5,809 nucleotides of DNA, from assembly GCA_028288545.1 (NCBI GenBank), contig JAQBNQ010000510.1:1-5809 (forward strand), in the 5' to 3' direction. Origin of the DNA: Bacteroidota bacterium (GTDB lineage Bacteria; Bacteroidota; Bacteroidia; Chitinophagales; LD1). Of this stretch, positions 3,653 to 5,809 are shown one piece after another; position 1 is the stretch's first letter; each line of letters starts with the position of its first letter. A program made the position numbers and the translations under genes. Under the pieces are notes generated by a model that saw only the letters and a program-made list of their open reading frames with translations, was not told where the DNA came from and did not search any database.

Positions 3653-5809
3653 TTAAAACGTTCTTCCAATGCCAACGACCCAACGGAATTTAAAATGATT
3701 CGGGTCGCCGAAGGGAGTGCTGCTGAGGTAAAACGGCACATCAAACCTAAAAGTCAGCGGCTTGATTCCTTGTAACGAACCCCACTTTTTTACAGTAAAG
3801 GCCAATCCTGCACCGGCATCGAAACGCACTGAAGAAAGTTGTTGCTGGTTGCTACTGTTGATGTATCCGATGCTGCCAACATCGCCAAATAAATAGGTGT
3901 TGAGCGTAAAGTGCTCTTTAAGCCAGGCATTTTTGACGGTTACGATTCGGTTAAAATCGATCTCTTCATTTAAAGCAAGACCAGAGGGGCCTTTGTAAGC
4001 CGGCACTACCACTTTATTTTTATCCGTTTCGGCGAGGTAGTAGCCGGCATAACCGCGCATATTTAAACCGCCACCAAATTGCAAGTGATTAACATCAGAA
4101 CCATATTGGCCGGCCCAACTTTGTGGTACAAAACCTGCAGCGCGATAGTATTTGCTATCCATCATCTCCTCGGGGTTTCCACCGGCAAAGTACAAGGAGC
4201 TTTCGCTTGGCACATTGGTACCGGTTCCATAACGGCCATACACCCTGGTGCGGAAATCGAATTTAGAGGCGGAGGCTCTTAATACTGAAGTGAGGTCGAA
4301 GTAATTATAATCAAATGCAGAAGTAAGGATGCCAGAGCGGACATGGGCGGTTAGGAAACCATTAAACTTATCGCGGGCATAAGTGTAGGTAAGCGAAAGA
4401 TTAATGGAGCCGTTAAATTTATGGCCATTGGTCCACATGGCGTCCCACTCGTTGGGGTAAAGCAGGTAGTTTCTCCACTCCTCTTTATTGCGGGTAAAGG
4501 CTTTGATATTGATATCTGCTGTAAAATTTTGAGGGAATATTTTTGACAACCCGAACTTGTACATCTCGTATCCATCCAGCCATTGACTGTGAAAGTAGAT
4601 CGTTCCTTTTTTTATCACCTTATCAACTGCGTTGGAGTAATCAAAACGATAGCTGAACCATCCGGCTTTTTTATCAACCTCTTTATCAAATCCATAACGC
4701 GAACCGCCTTGTGCCAGATGCGTATTAACCCATGCCACGAAAGTGAAATTATGCTTTACACCCATCAGGTTACCGTTTACGCTTAGCCCAAGCTTAACGC
4801 CATCGTAGGCATTCCACCAAACATCGGGGCGCATATAAATGCGGTATTTTCTCCAGGATGGAAACGGATAAATGTGCGAATCAAAACGAAATTCAACATC
4901 GCTCTTTTTATGATTGTCGAGCATATTGATATCAGCCATGCGATTGCTGGGATCGAGAATTACATTTTTAATTCCACCCGGAACAGTTACCACGGCGTCA
5001 TAGGTGGGTTGAAGTTTATCCCAGCCGTACCACTTAGGGAGGGTGACAGTTTTCGGTTTACCTGCCGGCGAGGCAGGTTTACTGTTTCCCGTTTTCGGCT
5101 GGGGTGTAGAGCTTACTTGGGTGGTAGGCCATAAGGTTTTGTTCATGCTGTCGTACCTGGCTTGTTGATTGTCGTCGCTTTTTTCGAACCAGGTGTTGGG
5201 GATGTAGAAGTTGTAAACCGAATCCTTTTTTGATATTACACGAAGGTCGATGGGCATTTGCATTCTGCCTTTTCTTTTTAAGCGGATAACGTATTGGTTT
5301 TTGAATTCTCCTTTTTTGATCTTGCCAATTTTATAATCGATGTTCTTGGTGGTTTCAATCCACTCATCAAAAAACCAATTGAGGTCGATGTGTGTAAAGT
5401 GGCTAACGGAGTTGCGGAAATCTTCGGGATAAGGATGCGCAAATTTCCATTGCGCTACATAATTTTTCATCGCTTCAGAAAACAGAGAATCTCCCAACAC
5501 GTACTGCAGACTAAACAGCATAGTAGCAGTTTTATTATACACGTGTCCATAGCCGCCGCCCTGGCCTAAGGCGCCGTTAAACGCATCGGAATGAGTATTC
5601 AACTGTTCGTCATTAAACATAACGGCATCGCGCATATAACCGTAATAAGCGCGTGAATCGCGGGTATTGGTTGGTTCAAAAAATTTGCGCAAATACCATT
5701 TCTTTTTGCTGATCGAATCGTAAGGAATTGTTTTTCCGTCAATAGCTTCAAGCCCCCATACCGTAATAAACTGTGTGAATCCCTCATCCATCATGGCCCG
5801 GTAGGTTTC
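3653..5809 (-). CDS. M1-family zinc metallopeptidase fused to a C-terminal Omp85-like outer-membrane beta-barrel (N-terminus outside window)
   Basis: The frame is open to the right edge; upstream of the Met codon at 5794 it continues ETYRA, so that Met is internal. Residues are numbered from it. Residues 1-150 are the end of an M1 (aminopeptidase N/LTA4 hydrolase) catalytic domain: MDEGFTQF supplies the third zinc ligand (Glu4), VYNKTATML at 85-93 carries the probable catalytic Tyr86, and KFAHPYPEDF (117-126) and LNWFFDEWIETT (138-149) are typical helices. The HExxH and GxMEN motifs would lie outside the window. Residues 155-297 look like the beta-sandwich of M1 proteins, ending in ILDPSNRMADINMLDN, interrupted by a Pro/Ser/Thr/Lys linker (222-253). 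Residues 298-713 (about 416) are rich in alternating aromatic strands and end in the Omp85 order: GGGLNMRGY (574-582, like the loop-6 RGF/RGY motif), NEEIDF, FGDVGSIG (636-643), RFDAGAGLAF, FRFDVPF and a final WVVGIGRTF with terminal Phe. Predicted site: outer membrane, with the peptidase probably periplasmic as POTRAs are. The peptidase call is firm, the Omp85 call good. Confidence 0.85.
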   Translation of the reverse strand, partial: ETYRAMMDEGFTQFITVWGLEAIDGKTIPYDSISKKKWYLRKFFEPTNTRDSRAYYGYMRDAVMFNDEQLNTHSDAFNGALGQGGGYGHVYNKTATMLFSLQYVLGDSLFSEAMKNYVAQWKFAHPYPEDFRNSVSHFTHIDLNWFFDEWIETTKNIDYKIGKIKKGEFKNQYVIRLKRKGRMQMPIDLRVISKKDSVYNFYIPNTWFEKSDDNQQARYDSMNKTLWPTTQVSSTPQPKTGNSKPASPAGKPKTVTLPKWYGWDKLQPTYDAVVTVPGGIKNVILDPSNRMADINMLDNHKKSDVEFRFDSHIYPFPSWRKYRIYMRPDVWWNAYDGVKLGLSVNGNLMGVKHNFTFVAWVNTHLAQGGSRYGFDKEVDKKAGWFSYRFDYSNAVDKVIKKGTIYFHSQWLDGYEMYKFGLSKIFPQNFTADINIKAFTRNKEEWRNYLLYPNEWDAMWTNGHKFNGSINLSLTYTYARDKFNGFLTAHVRSGILTSAFDYNYFDLTSVLRASASKFDFRTRVYGRYGTGTNVPSESSLYFAGGNPEEMMDSKYYRAAGFVPQSWAGQYGSDVNHLQFGGGLNMRGYAGYYLAETDKNKVVVPAYKGPSGLALNEEIDFNRIVTVKNAWLKEHFTLNTYLFGDVGSIGYINSSNQQQLSSVRFDAGAGLAFTVKKWGSLQGIKPLTFRFDVPFYLSSTPFGDPNHFKFRWVVGIGRTF
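5055..5082. repeat. Palindromic hairpin with 7-bp flanking direct repeats inside the peptidase-barrel gene
   Basis: ACCTGCC (5060-5066) and GGCAGGT (5072-5078) form a perfect 7-bp inverted repeat around GGCGA. The same stretch is bracketed by GGTTTAC direct repeats at 5055-5061 and 5076-5082, 21 nt apart, so one copy plus the core adds exactly seven codons. GTTTTCGG also recurs at 5049-5056 and 5091-5098, 42 nt apart. On the minus strand this encodes the heptads PKTGNSK, PASPAGK and PKTVTLP of the linker (residues 233-253). The pattern is like a small palindromic element or a 21-nt expansion tolerated in a flexible linker. CCTGCC/GGCAGG palindromes are, as I recall, frequent dispersed repeats in Bacteroidota; that was not checked here. 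Confidence 0.7.

Noticed and set aside
3562..3744. 60-codon minus-strand frame spanning the convergent gene junction
   Set aside because: It overlaps the ends of two well-supported genes in another frame and shows no protein-like features.
4079..5787. Several 60-91 codon frames on both strands within the peptidase-barrel gene (for example 4351-4575, 4874-5134, 5294-5569, 5599-5787)
   Set aside because: They are shadows of the long minus-strand frame, whose translation carries clear family motifs throughout. None has an independent start signal or domain.
5792..5794. Met codon as the start of the peptidase-barrel protein
   Set aside because: The same frame continues upstream to the window edge (ETYRA), and M1 enzymes need the HExxH segment located before this point, so this Met is internal and the gene is truncated only by the window.

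Overview
The window looks like a chromosomal segment of a Bacteroidota bacterium, most likely a Sphingobacteriales/Sphingobacteriaceae relative (Mucilaginibacter or Pedobacter type). This rests on a DUF4270-like gene end directly before glmS, the Bacteroidota style of the GlmS N-terminus, sparse Shine-Dalgarno signals, and a promoter candidate of the TTG / TAnnTTTG type. The taxon is inferred from the look of the sequence, not from a search.

Layout: (1) 1-166, plus strand: the last 54 codons of a protein that resembles the C-terminus of DUF4270 lipoproteins. (2) 171-2006, plus strand: complete glmS, starting 4 nt after that stop codon and so probably in the same operon. (3) 2101-2517, minus strand: a 6-pyruvoyl-tetrahydropterin synthase / QueD family enzyme, convergent with glmS. 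A hairpin plus U-tract in the gap between them could terminate its transcript. (4) 2518-2678: a divergent intergenic region. It holds a run of degenerate TAGACAT heptamers that extends into the pterin gene's start codon, and a plausible plus-strand promoter. (5) 2679-3650, plus strand: a cytoplasmic protein predicted to be a seven-bladed WD40-like propeller. (6) 3653-5809, minus strand, running off the right edge: the C-terminal 718 codons of a large protein. It joins an M1 (gluzincin) metallopeptidase to a C-terminal beta-barrel carrying the ordered signatures of the Omp85 / bacterial surface antigen family.

The genes do not form one pathway. The first two make a transcription unit feeding UDP-GlcNAc and hence envelope synthesis. 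The pterin enzyme, WD40 protein and peptidase-barrel are separate units, convergent or divergent to one another. The most interesting item is the peptidase-barrel fusion: a predicted zinc aminopeptidase module placed where Omp85 proteins normally carry POTRA domains. A second curiosity is a short hairpin with 7-bp flanking direct repeats inside the coding sequence for the Pro/Lys/Ser-rich linker of that protein. No RNA genes, CRISPR arrays or insertion sequences were seen.
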